A stretch of DNA of 64,000 nt from Aegilops tauschii subsp. strangulata (lineage: Eukaryota > Streptophyta > Magnoliopsida > Poales > Poaceae). Of this stretch, positions 1 through 10,748 are shown piece by piece. The notes below the pieces were generated by a model. That model had not been told where the DNA came from. It searched no databases and worked only from the letters and a program-made list of their open reading frames with translations. The translations under genes were made by a program, and so were the position numbers. Every line of letters starts with the position of its first letter. Position 1 is the stretch's first letter. The stretch spans positions 356,126,267 through 356,190,266 of the forward strand of contig NC_053040.3 in assembly GCF_002575655.3 (NCBI RefSeq), written 5' to 3'.

Positions 1-1109
1 TCTTTTCATCCTGTGATCTTCCAATTCTTGTGAACCAAACACCCAGATTGGCAGAAATTCTGTGTTTTTAAATTCTCTGTTTTGCACGTGCATCCTATCC
101 TATTCCTGTCTATTTCCTATCCCTGCATTGTTAGAATCCTCAAATTCAAACAAGCCCTTACACAATTACTTCTATTACAAATATGTGTCAAAGAAAACCT
201 TGTGTGGTTTGTCCTGTTCCTGCGGTGCTGTGTTCCACCCCAGCTCAGCTGCTCCAACGACGAAAGGGTTCACCACAGCAGGGATCCGCTCTCCAGACTG
301 TCTTTCGCCGCCTCAGATCTTCTTCCCCGCCGCTGGCAGCCACGACAACTGCATTACCATCATCAACTGGGTAGATGACCTTGAGGACTACACGGGTCCG
401 CAAGAGAGGTCGCACTCTTCCGTGTCTGCTTACGTTATGCATCGCTTAATATGATGACATGCTACTTTATCGTCGTGTTCACCTATTAGACTCCGACTCA
501 GGTCCAAACTTATGCTGAAACTTGAGTTTTTAAATGATTGTGGGGTACATATTGGGGCAGCAATCAGTACTATCTGTCTACTATCTGGTTAATCTCGGGT
601 GTCTACTATGAGTTTCATGTTGGGTGCAAACAAACATTAAAGGAGCCATTATATGTATTTTTTAACTAAAGCTATTATCTGCCTGCTATCATTGGTTTTG
701 GGTCTATCAACAGTTTGCTACCATCACTCCGGATTTGTGCATGCACTCCTTACACAATCTCACTATGTTTTATTCCTATGCATGGCAGTTATTGTACACA
801 ATGGAACTGAACATGTAGAGCAAAAGGGACGAGCCTTGCATGGCAATAAAATTTCATGCAGACATCGCTCCATGGTGGGTGCAAAGGCAGCCCCCCCTCC
901 ACCCATTTCGGATCTTAATCAAGAGGAAGATAACTGTTCTGAGGGGGATTCAGAAGCAGAAGACCACTCCTATTTACCCCATGAGGTCTTCGCTCTAACT
1001 TGGCATGCTGATGTTGGTTATATCATGCATATGGTGCCTTGCATTGCTTACTTTATACATCAAATATGTCAACTGCTTAGTGTAGACATGCTTTGAGTGA
1101 ATGCCATCT

Positions 1110-2480
1110 GTTTAGTTTATTCACCGTTTATGTGAATTATGCAATGCCATCTTGTTTAGCCATGCATCATATATGTGAATTTTGCAATGCCATCCTGCTT
1201 AGCCAGTCATCTTATATGTGAATTATATCAGGCCATCCTTTTTTTTGTTACGTATTACATTTGTCAACAATGTTAGTACATTCAACTACTCTTCGTGTGC
1301 ATCAGCCATTTGACACGGTGATGGAAAATTCTCGAGTGAAAACAAGGTCTTCAGAGCAGACTATGCTATCTGACGAAGCGCATATCTCGCTGGTTACGGA
1401 TAGATCCTCAGAGGAGGATTCAGAGACAGATGACCAGTCCTATTTCCCCCGGAGGTGTATGCTCTAATTAACTTGGCAGGGTTATGTTGCTCATATAGTG
1501 CGTATGGTGTCTTGCACTGCGATGTCATTTGATTAGTTTAGACATGCTTTGTGTGAATGCCACCTGTTTAGTGTCTAATTACCATATATGTGAATTATGC
1601 ATTGCCATCTTGTTGCAAGACATTATATATGTGAAATATGCAATGCTATCTTGTTGCAAAGGCATTATATATGTGAATTATGCAATGCAATGCTGTTGAG
1701 CCAATCATCATGTATGTGAATTATATCATGCTATCATTTTTTTTGTATTAAGTGTTCCATTTGTCGACAACATTTGTATGTTCAACTACTCTTCCTGTGC
1801 ATCAGCCATTTGAAGCGGTGATGGAAGTATCTGGAGTGAAAACAAGGTATTCAGAGCAGACAATGCTACCTGCTGAAGCAGACATCTTGCTAGATACAGA
1901 GAGCTCCTCAGAGGAGGATTCAGAGACTGATGACCAGTCCTATTTCCCCCCTGAGGTCTATGCTCAAACTTGGCAGGGTTATATTACCCATGTCATGCAT
2001 GTTGTCTTGCACTGCTTAGTTTTTACATCATATATGGATTGCCATCTGCTTACTTTCTTACTATATAAATCATATACTTGAATTATATCATGCCATCATG
2101 TTTACATACACAACATCTATCTGAATTATGGCATGGCAACCCATTTAATAAAGACATCATATAGTTATATCATCTCATCCTGTTTAGTGTATACAGTCAT
2201 CATATTTTCAATTATGTCATTCTATCTGGAAATTATATCATGCTATCATGTTTCCATAGGCGGCATGTATGTGAATTATGGCATGCCAACCTATTTAACA
2301 AACACATTATATAGTTATATCATGTCATCCTGTTTACATAGTCATCATATTTTGAACTATGTCTTTCCATCTTTTTTAGTTAGCCTTCATAATGTGAAAC
2401 TGTATCATGCTATCCTGTTTAGTTAGCCATCATATATGTGAAATTGTGTCATGCTATCCTGTTTGGTTAGACAACATAAA
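1110..2480 (+). repeat. Degenerate tandem repeats in introns of CACTA copy 1
   Basis: Variants of the phrase ATATGTGAATTATGCAATGCC followed by ATC(T/C)TGTTTAGC recur many times between the exon blocks, at a spacing of roughly 45-60 bp. Similar phrases in reverse complement lie in the matching introns of copy 2 (about 26380-27130). The repeats are imperfect and continue across the duplicated exon interval, so they predate that duplication. Confidence 0.75.
1306..1955 (+). repeat. Tandemly duplicated exon (500 bp period)
   Basis: Two exon copies, 1306-1454 and 1806-1955, both begin after CAG with CCATTTGA and end at GAG before a GT(G/C)TATG donor. The second is 150 bp, a multiple of three, so duplication keeps the frame. 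The first has lost one base near its 3' end. Copy 2 of the transposon has only one such exon (about 26700-26890), so the duplication is private to copy 1 or was lost in copy 2. Confidence 0.75.
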
Positions 2481-3852
2481 TGTGAATTATTTCATGCCCT
2501 CTTTTATTCCCCACTATCCATTGCACCTGTCTATCATACAATGTCTGTACATTCAATTACTTTTCTTGTTTATTAGCCATTTGAATTGGAGAGGGTGATG
2601 GCAGTATCTAAGGGAGTAACAACACGGTCTTCAGAAAAGATAGTGCTACCAGTTGATGCAGATAGAACCACAGTTGTACTTGCCCAAGAACCAGCCCCAC
2701 CACACATAACCCAGACTCTTGCAGATTGTACCCCTACCCAGTTGGACAGAGAACCAGCTACACCCCTTCTAACCCCAACCCTAGCAGATAGTAACCCAGT
2801 TCCAGTTGACACAGCACCGTCTCCACCACAGAGCACCCAAACACAAGCAGTTAGTAAGGGAACTGTAGTGCCCAAAGCACGAGGACCACCACTCCCAATC
2901 CCAACTCAACGCTTAAAGAAGAAGAAGAATTGTTCTCAAGTCAGGTTCTGTAGCTATGGTTCATACTCCTTTGCTCTTGCATCACTGTATTTACTCAGAC
3001 CAACTATTTTCAAACTTGAAGGATAGAATTGAAACTCCAATGGCGTAACAGGTATGTTTTAAACTTGTTTCTTTAACTGGTTTGTTGTTGTAACTTGCTC
3101 TATATTGATTTCAGTTTCAATTGAATAAACAGTTATGTTCTCATGTCATGCACATTACAAGTGTCTCCGTAGTTTCCCACACTTATATTCTGTCTATTCT
3201 GCTTTGTGTTGAACAAATATTATTTGAACTGTGTCTCAATCTTGATTTGGCAACAAAAACTAGAATGATATAGACCATAAAGTGACCATGGTACATAGAT
3301 ATATGTTTGTTTCATGCTGTTATCCTGTGCACTTTACTACAGAACTGATGTATCAAAATGAGTTTCATATACAACATGGTAAACATGTGATGTGTCTGCT
3401 TGTTTCTCTTTTAGAATGCAGACAAAATATTGGAGAACAGTACCCCATTATGCAATGGTGAAGGAAGTAATGCAGATAAGGTTCAAGATAGTGAGACATC
3501 CCTGTTGGTCTCCAAGAACGCTGATAAAAACTACCTTGACGACAGTGAGAGAACCCAGAAGTCCTGTCTTGATGTAGTGTTCGAGTTACTGGCGACTACT
3601 GCTGGCACAAGCTCTTCGAACTCGCTGCCTGAATCAGTTCGTCTTCTTGAGTCTCAGCTTCGAGTTGAAAGACTTCGATCAGATGTGTTGCGACAGGAAG
3701 CTGAAGGACTGAGGAAGTCCCTGCAAAATTCAGATGCATACTTTCTGGTGCAACAGGAAGCGCTGGAGGATTTAAGCGCCAAAGAAGAGAAAGTTAATAA
3801 GCTTGCTAAGCATCTTGCCAGCATTATAGGTACCCAGGATATTGTTTCTTGA

Positions 3853-4144
3853 GATCTTCTAAAGTGGTTTCAGTTCTGGACTTGTTTTGCTGCGGCATTT
3901 ATTTGCACTGGTTGCCAACTTTGACAACCAGTGTGTATGATATGCTGCTTTGTTCCCTATATTTGCACTGGTGGCGAACTTTGATGCCCAGTGGATGTAA
4001 TATGTGTAATAGCCATGATAGCCTAGCGTAAGTTGCTTGCTTATTTATTTCCTTGTTGTCTTGTTTATTTGTTTGCTTGTAGTCAGTGTTGTTCTTTTTC
4101 CGTGGTTTGCTAGTGGCTGCAATAACCTATTTTTTTTTAAACTA
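3853..4144 (+). other. 3' flank of the TNPA-like gene
   Basis: This AT-rich stretch follows the last exon. It contains two imperfect copies of a segment around TATTTGCACTGGT(T/G)GC (about 3898-3960 and 3960-4015), matched in reverse complement at 24060-24180. It probably holds the 3' UTR and polyadenylation region. Confidence 0.5.
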
Positions 4145-4960
4145 GGCCAAAATAACCGTGGGCTACATATTTACTGTACTGACACTGGGCCTTCTACGGG
4201 CCGTAGAAACAATGGGCCTTCTACGGGGCATAGAAACAATGGGCCTTCTACGGGCCGTATCATCAATGGGCCTTCTACGGGTTGTATCATCAAAGGGCCT
4301 TCTACGGGCCGTATCATCAATGGGCCTTATACGGGCCGTATGATCGATTGCCCAAACATGGGCCAATAACATACCTCTTTATGGCCGTAAACGGGCTAGA
4401 GTTGGAATCGTCCGTTCATGGGCCGACCATAATGGGTCGTCGTTAATCGGCCGTATTTGATGATGCTATGAAAACGGCCCAACGTATTAACGGGCCACAA
4501 ACGGGCCGACTGTTAACACAGGCTGAATTTGGCCCACAAGCAGAAAATGACAGTAACGGTCCGTAAGTAACCGAATGCTGGAAATGAGCCAAGAATAAAT
4601 GGGCCCTGAGATGGCCGAAAGATAACATGGGCTGGAAACGGCCCAACGGAGTAATGGGCCGTTAATGGGTATAAAGTGATACACTGTTCATTACGGGCCA
4701 GTTTTACCACGGGCCGTTAATGGGCCGAGGGTTACTAAGGACCTCATATGGGCCAAAACACGTCATGGGCCATACATGGGCCGGAAGTTAAAACGGGCTG
4801 GAATTATATTGGACAGCCCAGATGACGCTACTGGGCCTAATTCGGATAAGCCGTAAACGGGCCCTGGGTTAGCGGGCTGTTAATGGGCTATATGCGAACA
4901 TGCCGTTAACAGGCTTGCCGTGAGCCGGCCTGCCACCTTTTGACCAAGTCAAATGGGCCG
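4145..4960 (+). repeat. Subterminal repeats of CACTA copy 1
   Basis: Between about 4180 and 4370 a roughly 30 bp unit containing GGGCCTTCTACGGGCCGT recurs six to seven times. Farther right, shorter GGGCC, AACGGGCC and GGCCGTTAATGGG motifs recur irregularly in both orientations. CACTA transposition depends on TNPA binding to short subterminal motifs repeated in both orientations, and this array fits that. The mirror-image array lies at 14541-14839 and 23386-23890. Confidence 0.8.
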
Positions 4961-5422
4961 GCCTTTTCACAGGAATGGGCCTCTATTGGGCCGTGCCACA
5001 TGTCGACGTATCATAGGCGCTTTGTGTCCAATGAGTGGAAGACATCTGTCCCAACGGTGAGCCGACACGTGTTTCCTCCAGCCAATGATGATTTTACACG
5101 TGGAAAATCCCCATTGGTCGTGGCTGTTGACGGGTTATCGAATCCAAAACCGGACCCGATAGCTTAACGGCGTTCCGTTACGGTGGATGCCACGTGTCGG
5201 TCACCCTTGACGAAAGCACTTCTGTGACGCACGATTTATCGTCATGGAAGTGGACACTTCCGTGATGATAATTTTGGTAATGTCATGGAACACTTCTACG
5301 ACAGCACAGGTATGACTATCTTGATTCTGTCATAAATTTGTCATGGATGTACATGCATGACAGAAAACGTGACCTACCGTGACAAACACATATCATCACG
5401 GAAGTGTATTTTTTTTGTAGTG
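4961..5422 (+). repeat. Terminal region and terminal inverted repeat of CACTA copy 1
   Basis: This region is nearly identical, inverted, to 14056-14540. It is rich in short palindromic phrases (TGTACATGCATGACA, CATCACGGAAGTG) and ends with the CACTA-type terminus. The base after the terminus begins the Athila-clade element. The left 3 bp duplication is outside the window. Confidence 0.85.
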
Positions 5423-6397
5423 AAGGTAAAACATTATAAACTCCTAGCAAATTAAGCATGGCATGATCAACTATAATCTCTAATCGTCATTGCAAACATG
5501 TTTCATTCATAATAGGCTGAATCAGGAACGATGAACTAATCATATTTACAAAAACAAGATAGGTCGAGTTCATACCAGCTTCTCTCATCTCAATCAGTCC
5601 ATCATATATCGTCATTATTGCCTTTCACTCGCACGACTGAACGTTGTGGATAATAATAATAGTGCATGTGCATTGGACTAAGCTGGAATCGGCAAGCATT
5701 TAATGCAAGGGAGAAGACAAAGTAATATGGGCTCTTGGTTAAATCAACAATAATGCATATGAGAGCCACTCAACATTTTCATCACGGTCTTCTCCTCTCG
5801 ACCCCCAAAGAATACGGAAAGAAATAAAACTATTTCCACGGGAAAGCTCCCAACAAGCAAAAGAAGAACGAGAAATCTTTTTGGGTTTTCTTTTAATTAC
5901 TACTACTACAGGCATGGAAATTAAACTAGCTAAAAGCTACAACTAATTTTTTTAGTTTTTCTTAAGGTTTTTTCAAACACATAAGAAGAAGACTTAGAAA
6001 AGAAAATAAACTAGCATGGATAGTACAATTAAAAAGTATGACCACTGACAACTGGCATGAGTGTGTGAACATGAATGTAATGTTGGTGAGAAATATGTAC
6101 TCCCCCAAGCTTAGGGTTTTTGCCTAAGTTGGTCTATGGCCACTGCTGGCCTGGCGGATGTCCAAAGTCGTAGCTGGGGTCGTACTGAGATGCAGCAGCT
6201 ACTGCCTGAAGAGCTGCAGCTTGGAGGCGAGCTGCCTCCGTCCTCCTCTCATACTCGTTCGCCTCCTCCCTGGTTATAACATATCTCCTTTTTTCCTGAA
6301 AGTTAAAGAAAGTAGGAGCAGGGAGGGCAACATGGACAGTGCGCTGTCTGTCAAAGATTAGTCGGTACTAGAGGAACTGTTCATTCTTGTAAAGAAA
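5423..6397 (-). other. 3' noncoding region of the Athila-clade element
   Basis: This AT-rich stretch has no ORF that I consider real. On the minus strand it contains CCCTAAGCTTGGGGGAGT (about 6100-6118), a purine run of the kind found near the 3' end of Athila-clade elements. Its left edge is the CACTA copy 1 insertion. Confidence 0.6.
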
Positions 6398-7156
6398 CTA
6401 ATGGCGAACCATAGCACTATAATCTAGATAGGCAGGAGGTAACTCCATATCATTTCCACATATGGGTACGCCAAGATAATTAGCTACACGAGCTGCATAA
6501 ATTCCACCAAACAAATCTCCATTTGTACCGTTAAGATGCAACCTTCGTGCAACAATGGCCCCCAATTTATATTGTTTATCACCTAATACCGCACTCTTGA
6601 CACTAAGATCTGGAACGCACATGTGAGAAGCCTCATCTTTACCGTTAATGCATCTACCTATAAAGAAATCAAAATAGTGTATGGAAGGGAAATGAATGCT
6701 CCCTATGGTAGCTTGTGTGATTTCTCTAGATTCCCCCACAGTGATACTAGCAAGAAAGTCTTTATATTCAAATTTGCGAGGTTCACTAACATTGCCCCAC
6801 TGCGGGAGCTTACAAGCAATATTAAAATCTTGTAAGTCCATGGTGTGTGATTTATCATAAAGATCAAATAAAACAGTGTGAGAATTGCGCGAGGATGTAA
6901 ATTTAAACCTCCTCACAAAGGAATCGGTTAGGTAATGGTGCTGTAGGCACTTATCTGACACGAAGTCCTCAAGATCAGCATTATGCACATAGGCGTCAAA
7001 TTCATCCTTGATGCCTTCCTGGACCATAAACTCCTCTAACGGCCATTCACAAGGCCGCACTTGAGCTTCCCTCGGTGGTTCATCGTCCGGCTCACGTACC
7101 GCGAGCCTTGGTCCTTGCTTCCTTGAGGAACCACCTTGGTACATTTTCCTATGCAT
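6398..7156 (-). CDS. Athila env-like (third ORF) protein, 252 residues, intact
   Basis: The ORF is open for 252 codons from ATG at 7156 to a stop at 6398, on the minus strand of the Athila-clade element. It starts with a basic segment (KMYQGGSSRKQGPR) and continues with a globular region containing FDLYDKSHTMDLQDFNIACK and a C-terminal LGVPICGNDMELPPAYLD. Its place between protease (where pol would end) and the 3' LTR is that of the Athila third ORF, often called env-like. I see no convincing signal peptide or membrane segment in this copy, so an envelope function is not supported by what is visible. The upstream LTR-like segment (7549-7716) may drive it. It is the only uninterrupted ORF in this element. 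Confidence 0.65.
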   Translation of the reverse strand: MHRKMYQGGSSRKQGPRLAVREPDDEPPREAQVRPCEWPLEEFMVQEGIKDEFDAYVHNADLEDFVSDKCLQHHYLTDSFVRRFKFTSSRNSHTVLFDLYDKSHTMDLQDFNIACKLPQWGNVSEPRKFEYKDFLASITVGESREITQATIGSIHFPSIHYFDFFIGRCINGKDEASHMCVPDLSVKSAVLGDKQYKLGAIVARRLHLNGTNGDLFGGIYAARVANYLGVPICGNDMELPPAYLDYSAMVRH

Positions 7157-7548
7157 TTTTCTTTCTCTGAAAAATTTCTAAAATTTTAGTGACTCAAAAT
7201 AAAAGTGAACCAAACTCAACAAGATTGATAGCAACTACTCCCACAAGTGCCTAGAGGCTATATCATAAATTAAACTACTTTGGAACACATAAATTTGACA
7301 TGCAAGCTCAAGAACAGGGTCACCTTAGCAGCAAAAAATTGCAATAAATAAAGCACTAGAACAAAAACTAATTGGACCATTGGAGGAGTCACATACCGAA
7401 GAACAATCTCCCCAAACAGTTTTGTGAATGGAGCTTTGAGCAAAGAGATCAAAAATGGCAGCAAGATGAGCTAGAAGACGGGTTTGAGCTATGGCAGGAT
7501 TTTTTCTGGAGGAAGACGAAGTGAGTGAGTGCTGGAGTAAGTGGAGGG
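7157..7548 (-). other. Leader between LTR-like segment and env-like ORF
   Basis: This AT-rich leader runs from the LTR-like block to the env-like start codon. It contains short ORFs only. A spliced or internally initiated message for the env-like ORF would contain it. Confidence 0.4.
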
Positions 7549-7716
7549 GGTCTACGTGGGGCCCACGAGGTAGGGGCGCCCCAGGGGGGTGGGCGCGCCC
7601 TGTGCCCTCGTGGCCAAATGGTGGGCCCCCCTGGTGTATTCTCAGTGCCAGTAATTCTTAAATATTCTACAAAAATCATATTTCATTTTCACGACATTTG
7701 GAGAACTTTTATTTTC
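7549..7716 (-). repeat. Internal LTR-homologous segment ahead of env-like ORF
   Basis: On the minus strand this block runs collinear with 11847-12016 of the 5' LTR. Both contain AATAAAAGTTCTC, a gap of about 45-60 bp, then CCAGGGGGGCCCAC, CCACGAGGG, a GGCGCGCC(C/T)ACCCCC block and GTGGGCCCC or ATGGGCCCC. The resemblance is diverged but ordered and has the same orientation as the LTR. It could be a captured piece of LTR acting as an internal promoter, or a remnant of an older recombination event. Confidence 0.6.
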
Positions 7717-7937
7717 GGGGTATTTTTATTGCAAGGATAATTCAGAAAATAGACAGACAATACTATTTTTGCTTTATTTAATCTAAATAACAGAAAGTAA
7801 AAGGAGGGTACAGAGAGTTGTGCTTTCTAACTTCATCTATCTCGTGCTCATCAAAAGGAATCCACTAACAAGGTTGATCAAGTCTTGTTAACAAACTCTT
7901 TCCGAATCGCATGAAACCGGAGAATTTTCGAATAACA

Positions 7938-8705
7938 CTAGGTTACCTCAACGTGGATATGCATGTCCCCAACAATAAGAATATCATATTTCTTCTTGAC
8001 AGTAGGAAGAGGGAATTCAAAACCTCCAATAGTAATCGTTGAAATTTTTCCCATAGAATTGATACTGTGGACTTGAGGTTGTTTCCTCGGAATGTGTACC
8101 GTATGCTCATTACCATTAACATGAAATGTGAAATTGCCTTTGTTGCAATCAATAACAGCCCCTGCAGTATTCAAAAAGGGTCTACCAAGGATAATCGACA
8201 TACTATCGTCCTCGGGAATATCAAGAATAACAAAGTCCGTTAAAATAGTAACGTTTGCAACCACAACAGGCACATCCTCACAAATACCGACAGGTATAGC
8301 AGTTCATTTATCGGCCATTTGCAAACATATTTCAGTAGGTGCCAACTTATTCAAATCAAGTCTACGATATAAAGAGAGAGGCATAACACTAACACCGGCT
8401 CCAAGATCACATAAAGCAGTTTTAACATAGTTTCTTTTAATGGAGCATGGTATAGTTGGTACTCCTGGATCTCCTAGTTTCTTAGGTATTCCACCCTTAA
8501 AAGTATAATTGGCAAGCATGGTGGAAATTTCAGCTTCCGATGTCTTTCTTTTATTTGTAACAATATCTTTCATATACTTAGCATAAGGATTCATTTTAAG
8601 CATATCAGTAAAACGCATACATAAAAAGATAGGTCTAATCATTTCAGCAAAGCGCTCAAAATCCTCATCATCCTTTTTCTTGGATTGTTTAGGAGGAAAA
8701 GGCAT
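7938..8705 (-). pseudogene. Athila-clade aspartic protease region, one stop codon
   Basis: Two ORFs in one frame (8705-8304 and 8273-7938) are separated by a TGA at 8306-8304. The first carries an active-site-like motif CDLGAGVSVMPLSLY, where the usual retropepsin triplet is D-[TS]-G and this clade shows D-L-G-A. The second has the flap and C-terminal motif ILGRPFLNTAGA. The enzyme would cleave the Gag polyprotein in the virus-like particle. Reverse transcriptase, which should follow, is absent. Confidence 0.75.
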
Positions 8706-8711
8706 GGGTTT

Positions 8712-10626
8712 CTAAACCCATGGTTCTCTTTCTTTACCATGCTTCCTAGCAACAAAGTCTCTCTTATCATAACGTTGATTCTTTGATTGTGGGTTATCAA
8801 GATCAACAGCAGGTTCAATCTCTACATCATTGTTATCGCTAGGTTGAGCATCAACATGAACATCATCGTTAACATTATCACTAGGTTCATGTTCATTACC
8901 AGATTGTGTTTCAACATCAGAAATAGAAATATCACTGGGATTCTCAGGTGTGTCAACAACAGGTTCACTAAAAGCATGCAAAGTCCTATCATTTTTCTTT
9001 TTATTCTTCTTAGAAGGACTAGGTGAATCAACATTAGTTCTCTGAGATCTTGCTCAACTCTCTTAGGGTGGCCCTCAGGATACAAAGGTTCCTGTGTCAT
9101 TCTACCCCCTCTAGTCATAACTCTAACAACATTATCATTTTTCTTATTATTTAATTCATTGAGCAAATCATCTTGTGCTTTAAGCACTTGTTCTACCTAA
9201 GTGGTAACCATAGAAGCATGTTTACTAATATGTTTAAGGTCACCTTTAACTCTAGACATATAATCACTCAAGTGTTCAACCATATAAGCATTATGTTTCA
9301 ATTGTCTACCAACATAAGCATTGAGGTTTTCTTGTTTAACAATAAAATTATCAAACTCATCCAAGCATTGGCAACAGACTTATTACGAGGAATATCACCT
9401 TCATCAAATCTATAGAGAGAATTTACCTTTACTACCTGTGTCGGGTTATTAAGACCATGTAATTCTTCAATAGGTGGTAAATTCTTAACATCTTCAACTT
9501 TAATACCCTTTTCTTTCATAGATTTCTTTGCCTCTTGCATATCTTGAGGACTGAGAAAGAGAATACCCCTTTTCTTCAGAGTTGGCTTAGGAGTTGGTTC
9601 AGGAAGTGTCCAATCATTATCATTACTCAATATATTATTTAATAGCAATTCAACTTGCTCAATAGTTCTTTCCCTGAAAACACAACCAGCACAACTATCC
9701 AGGTGGTCTCTGGAAGCATCAGTTAGTCCATTATAAAAGATATCAAGTATTTCATTTTTCTTGAGAGGATGATCAGGCAAAGCATTAAGTAATCAGAGAA
9801 GCTTCCCCCAAGCTTGTGGGAGACTCTCTTCTTCAATTTGCACAAAATTATATATTTCCCTTAAGGCAGCTTGTTTCTTATGAGTGGGGAAATATTTAGT
9901 AGAGAAGTAATAAATCATATCCTGGGGACTACGCACACAACCAGGATCAAGAGAATTAAACCATGTTTTAGCATCACCCTTTAATAAGAACGGAAATAAC
10001 TTAAGGATATGCTAGTAACGGATTTTTTCCTCATGAGTGAATAGGGTGGCTATATCATTCAATTTATTAAGATGTGCCATAACAGTTTCAGATTCATAGC
10101 CATAAAAAGGACCAGATTCAACCAAAGTAATTAACTCAGGATCGACCGAGAAATCATAATCCTTATCAGAAATACAGATAGGTGAAGTAGCAAAAGTAGG
10201 TTCATATTTCATTCTAGCATTCAAAGACTTTTCTTCCAGCTTAGCTAATAGTTTCTTAAGATCAGATCTATCTTTGCAAGCAAAAAGGTCTCTAGAAGGT
10301 TCTTCATCCATAACATAACCCTCAAACACATCAGGCAATTCATATCTATGGGGAGAAACTTCATCATCACTTTCATCAATATTATCTGTTTCAATAATTT
10401 CATTCTCTCTAACCCTAGCAAGTTGTTCATCAAGAAATTCACCTAATGGCACAGTATTATCAAGCATAGAAGTAGTTTCATCATAAGCATCATGCATAGC
10501 AGAAGTGGCATCATCAATAACATGCGACATATCAGAATCAATAACAGGTGTAGGTGTCGCAAATTTACTCATAGTAGAAGGTGAATCAAGTGCAGAGCTA
10601 GATTGCAGTTCCTTACCTCCCCTCAA
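8712..10626 (-). pseudogene. Athila-clade gag, frameshifted
   Basis: The first ORF (10626-10012, 204 residues) is acidic, with an N-terminal Ser/Thr/Asp-rich part. A second (9780-9298) carries the gag-domain phrase DIFYNGLTDASRDHLDSCAGC and KNLPPIEELHGLNNP. Shorter ORFs (9187-8822, 8981-8712) continue in other frames toward the protease. A segment between 10012 and 9780 is readable in a shifted frame. Gag would form the particle and package RNA. Several frame breaks make this copy inactive. The start at 10626 lies about 95 bp inside the primer-binding site, as expected. Confidence 0.75.
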
Positions 10627-10720
10627 GGTTGAGGAAAAATCTTGGTTCTTTCATCTTTCAAGTTCCTCATAGTGATCGACAAATATAAATGCCAAGTTAC
10701 TCAAAGAATAGAGCTATGCT

Positions 10721-10737
10721 TCCCGGCAACAGCGCCA
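10721..10737 (-). other. Primer-binding site, tRNA-Asp type
   Basis: The minus strand reads TGGCGCTGTTGCCGGGA, matching the 3' end of tRNA-Asp with one or two mismatches, eleven bases from the LTR edge. Athila-clade elements prime from tRNA-Asp, which supports the clade call. Confidence 0.8.
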
Positions 10738-10748
10738 GAAAATAGTCT

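Larger units (their letters stand above)
230..3852 (+). pseudogene. TNPA/Ptta-like CACTA transposase gene, decayed, exon missing
   Basis: Several exon-like blocks in order match a minus-strand copy at 24200-27854: an N-terminal block (about 230-430), an acidic Ser/Glu/Asp block (about 790-990), two tandem copies of a 150 bp exon (1306-1454 and 1806-1955), a Pro/Thr-rich exon from 2577 after an AG acceptor, and a last exon 3415-3852 after TTTTAG, ending in TGA. The last exon encodes a Leu/Glu/Gln-rich stretch of coiled-coil type. TNPA-type proteins bind subterminal repeats of CACTA elements; that role is family knowledge. The exon with the conserved Trp/Tyr-rich transposase core seen in copy 2 (about 25500-25715) is missing here, and the first 150 bp exon has lost one base. 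The gene is non-functional. Confidence 0.7.
1..5422 (+). mobile_element. CACTA transposon copy 1 (right part; left end outside window)
   Basis: The right end reads TTTTTTTTGTAGTG, the reverse complement of a CACTA terminus, and is preceded by inverted and subterminal repeats. Upstream lie decayed exons of a TNPA/Ptta-type transposase gene in the same orientation. The same order (exons, GGCCC-rich repeats, terminus) recurs inverted at 14056-27854, so the two copies belong to one family. The element stops abruptly at 5422, where minus-strand Athila-clade sequence starts, so it was inserted into that element. The left end and any TNP2 transposase would lie before position 1. The superfamily is firm; I do not assign a family name. 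Confidence 0.85.

Noticed and set aside
4158..4372. ORFs of 61-110 codons made of repeated GPSTGR units
   Set aside because: Translation of the CACTA subterminal repeat; both strands are open because of the repeat.
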